A stretch of DNA of 64,000 nucleotides, from positions 11,204,292-11,268,291 of the forward strand of contig JAQFVV010012402.1 in assembly GCA_028023455.1 (NCBI GenBank), given 5' to 3'. The DNA is from Epiperipatus broadwayi (taxonomy: Eukaryota; Onychophora; Udeonychophora; Euonychophora; Peripatidae). Below, piece after piece: positions 61,693-64,000 of the stretch; position 1 is the first letter of the stretch, and each line of letters starts with the position of its first letter. The translations under genes were made by a program, and so were the position numbers. The notes under the pieces were generated by a model. It was not told where the DNA came from. It saw only the letters and a list, made by a program, of their open reading frames with translations, and did no database searches.

Positions 61693-62041
61693 AAAGAAAC
61701 TAGATCTAAACACAAACTCTGAGCGTTTATGAAACAATTTCTATTCAGCTTGCAAGCGTGAATTTTTTAGACACGTAATGTCTTCAAACTCAGCATAGCA
61801 AACCAGATAGCTATATGGGTCTGATCTCAGTTCAGCATCACCACATAGTAGAAGCCTCTGCAATCTATATCATTGCAAGAAAGACCTCAAAGGTACATTT
61901 ATGATAAACAAAAATGCAAGTTAAAAAACTTGCTAACGCTTGTATTTATGTCCACAGATGGCGTTTCTACCAAAAACACCGATCAAAGCGTATATTCTGT
62001 TTACATAAACGTCAGAGTAGCATTCACTATCTCTAACTATA

Positions 62042-62099
62042 ATTCCACTTTCAGATCATGATTTCAAGCTATTTGCTATCGTCAGTGAAAGACAGGAAT
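62042..62099 (-). ncRNA. Type I hammerhead ribozyme, monomer 5
   Basis: Identical to monomer 1 over all stems and core boxes. Confidence 0.8.
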
Positions 62100-62447
62100 A
62101 AAGAAACTAGATCTAAACACAAACTCTGAGCGTTTATGAAACAATTTCTATTCAGCTTGCAAGCGTGAATTTTTTAGACACGTAATGTCTTCAAACTCAG
62201 CATAGCAAACCAGATAGCTATATGGGTCTGATCTCAGTTCAGCATCACCACATAGTAGAAGCCTCTGCAATCTATATCATTGCAAGAAAGACCTCAAAGG
62301 TACATTTATGATAAACAAAAATGCAAGTTAAAAAACTTGCTAACGCTTGTATTTATGTCCACAGATGGCGTTTCTCCAAAAACACCGATCAAAGCGTATA
62401 TTCTGTTTACATAAACGTCAGAGTAGCATTCACTATCTCTAACTATA

Positions 62448-62505
62448 ATTCCACTTTCAGATCATGATTTCAAGCTATTTGCTATCGTCAGTGAAAGACA
62501 GGAAT
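62448..62505 (-). ncRNA. Type I hammerhead ribozyme, monomer 6
   Basis: Identical to monomer 1. This monomer has two single-base deletions and a few substitutions elsewhere, all outside the ribozyme. Confidence 0.8.
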
Positions 62506-62853
62506 AAAGAAACTAGATCTAAACACAAACTCTGAGCGTTTATGAAACAATTTCTATTCAGCTTGCAAGCGTGAATTTTTTAGACATTAATGTCTTCAAA
62601 CTCAGCATAGCAAACCAGATAGCTATATGGGTCTGATCTCAGTTCAGCACAACCACATAGTAGAAGCCTCTGCAATCTATATCATTGCAAGAAAGACCTC
62701 AAAGGTACATTTATGATAAACAAAAATGCAAGTTAAAAAACTTGCTAACGCTTGTATTTATGTCCACAGATGGCGTTTCTACCAAAAACACCGATCAAAG
62801 CGTATATTCTGTTTACATAAACGTCAGAGTAGCATTCACTATCTCTAACTATA

Positions 62854-62911
62854 ATTCCACTTTCAGATCATGATTTCAAGCTATTTGCTATCGTCAGTGA
62901 AAGACAGGAAT
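62854..62911 (-). ncRNA. Type I hammerhead ribozyme, monomer 7
   Basis: Identical to monomer 1 over all stems and core boxes. Confidence 0.8.
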
Positions 62912-63260
62912 AAAGAAACTAGATCTAAACACAAACTCTGAGCGTTTATGAAACAATTTCTATTCAGCTTGCAAGCGTGAATTTTTTAGACACGTAATGT
63001 CTTCAAACTCAGCATAGCAAACCAGATAGCTATATGGGTCTGATCTCAGTTCAGCATCACCACATAGTAGAAGCCTCTGCAATCTATATCATTGCAAGAA
63101 AGACCTCAAAGGTACATTTATGATAAACAAAAATGCAAGTTAAAAAACTTGCTAACGCTTGTATTTATGTCCACAGATGGCGTTTCTACCAAAAACACCG
63201 ATCAAAGCGTATATTCTGTTTACATAAACGTCAGAGTAGCATTCACTATCTCTAACTATA

Positions 63261-63318
63261 ATTCCACTTTCAGATCATGATTTCAAGCTATTTGCTATCG
63301 TCAGTGAAAGACAGGAAT
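63261..63318 (-). ncRNA. Type I hammerhead ribozyme, monomer 8
   Basis: Identical to monomer 1. The two-base deletion of this monomer lies in a T-run outside the ribozyme. Confidence 0.8.
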
Positions 63319-63665
63319 AAAGAAACTAGATCTAAACACAAACTCTGAGCGTTTATGAAACAATTTCTATTCAGCTTGCAAGCGTGAATTTTAGACACGT
63401 AATGTCTTCAAACTCAGCATAGCAAACCAGATAGCTATATGGGTCTGATCTCAGTTCAGCATCACCACATAGTAGAAGCCTCTGCAATCTATATCATTGC
63501 AAGAAAGACCTCAAAGGTACATTTATGATAAACAAAAATGCAAGTTAAAAAACTTGCTAACGCTTGTATTTATGTCCACAGATGGCGTTTCTACCAAAAA
63601 CACCGATCAAAGCGTATATTCTGTTTACATAAACGTCAGAGTAGCATTCACTATCTCTAACTATA

Positions 63666-63723
63666 ATTCCACTTTCAGATCATGATTTCAAGCTATTTGC
63701 TATCGTCAGTGAAAGACAGGAAT
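63666..63723 (-). ncRNA. Type I hammerhead ribozyme, monomer 9
   Basis: Identical to monomer 1. The monomer has a substitution (AAACACAAAC to AAATACAAAC) and a one-base deletion elsewhere, both outside the ribozyme. Confidence 0.8.
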
Positions 63724-64000
63724 AAAGAAACTAGATCTAAATACAAACTCTGAGCGTTTATGAAACAATTTCTATTCAGCTTGCAAGCGTGAATTTTTTA
63801 GACACGTAATGTCTTCAAACTCAGCATAGCAAACAGATAGCTATATGGGTCTGATCTCAGTTCAGCATCACCACATAGTAGAAGCCTCTGCAATCTATAT
63901 CATTGCAAGAAAGACCTCAAAGGTACATTTATGATAAACAAAAATGCAAGTTAAAAAACTTGCTAACGCTTGTATTTATGTCCACAGATGGCTTTCTACC

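Larger units (their letters stand above)
60323..64000 (-). repeat. 407-bp tandem array, retrozyme-like, continuing past the window end
   Basis: Nine complete head-to-tail monomers starting at 60,323, 60,730, 61,137, 61,544, 61,951, 62,358, 62,763, 63,170 and 63,575, and a partial tenth at 63,981. Lengths are 407, 407, 407, 407, 407, 405, 407, 405 and 406. The differences I can see are a few single-base or two-base indels (for example in CGTTTCTACC of monomer 6 and the T-run of monomer 8) and a few substitutions, so identity exceeds 99%. Each monomer encodes a hammerhead on the minus strand and contains a small hairpin, GCAAGTT..AAAAAACTTGC. The left edge meets a TA tract, as does the related insertion at 17.7 kb. 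The 62-codon frame repeated on the plus strand is antisense to the ribozyme and has no protein features; I do not call it a gene. This layout matches metazoan retrozymes. Confidence 0.9.

Noticed and set aside
60652-63685. Seven identical 62-codon frames on the plus strand, one per 407-bp monomer, looking like a tandem gene family
   Set aside because: They follow from the near-identity of the monomers, have no domain, signal or composition of a real protein, and lie antisense to the hammerhead. In two monomers (6, and the partial tenth) small deletions break the frame without any compensation.
60323-64000. CRISPR-like array
   Set aside because: The unit is 407 bp with no variable spacers and the sequence is eukaryotic.

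Overview
The window is AT-rich (roughly three quarters A+T by eye) animal DNA from a large, repeat-laden genome. RTE-type LINEs with an APE endonuclease, Merlin, hAT and pogo/Tigger-like DNA transposons, fold-back elements, (TA)n, (AC)n, (TAA)n and G/GA microsatellites, and the absence of bacterial operons or ribosome-binding sites, all point to an invertebrate metazoan. The sequence does not let me name the phylum. I found no intact host protein-coding gene. Nearly all short open frames are chance frames or lie inside repeats. It reads as an intergenic or intronic stretch built of nested mobile elements.

Layout. 1-5290: two consecutive units (about 2.4-2.7 kb) of an unclassified repeat family (R2), with a third copy at 36.35-38.17 kb. 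5.3-17.4 kb: very AT-rich DNA with few recognisable elements. 17.47-18.11 kb: a copy of a second family (R1) with a fold-back insertion in its (TA)n tract; an empty R1 copy lies at 20.8-21.2 kb and two inverted ones at 59.56-60.28 kb. 18.77-19.1 kb: an unidentified coding-like relic. 21.18-22.65 kb: a decayed RTE LINE on the minus strand. 23.29-23.42 kb: a 34-bp inverted repeat enclosing a hammerhead-like core. 24.4-25.1 kb: two fold-back elements. 26.23-27.43 kb: a Merlin transposon with long terminal inverted repeats and an 8-bp target duplication. 30.4 kb: another fold-back element. 41-48 kb: SINE fragments, fold-back elements and a 1.3-kb pogo-like element with a 200-bp hAT MITE nested inside it. 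54.67-54.85 kb: an extreme G then GA tract. 55.95-56.85 kb: the 3' part of a second RTE LINE. 57.94-58.36 kb: a 200-bp-arm near-perfect palindrome.

The outstanding region is 60,323-64,000: nine complete and one partial head-to-tail copies of a nearly invariant 407-bp monomer that runs off the window end. On the minus strand every complete monomer encodes a 58-nt segment with the layout of a type I hammerhead self-cleaving ribozyme: CUGACGA and GAAA core boxes, a 6+5-bp stem I with an internal loop, stem II with a CAAAUAG-type loop, a very short palindromic stem III, and a predicted cleavage site after AUC. A tandem DNA array with one hammerhead per about 400-nt monomer is the architecture of metazoan retrozymes, whose transcripts are expected to cut themselves into monomers and circularise. 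The fold-back insertion at 17.7 kb is built from two opposed pieces of the same monomer and its arms meet inside the ribozyme core. This shows that the sequence has moved in this genome and suggests an RNA-templated, strand-switching origin.
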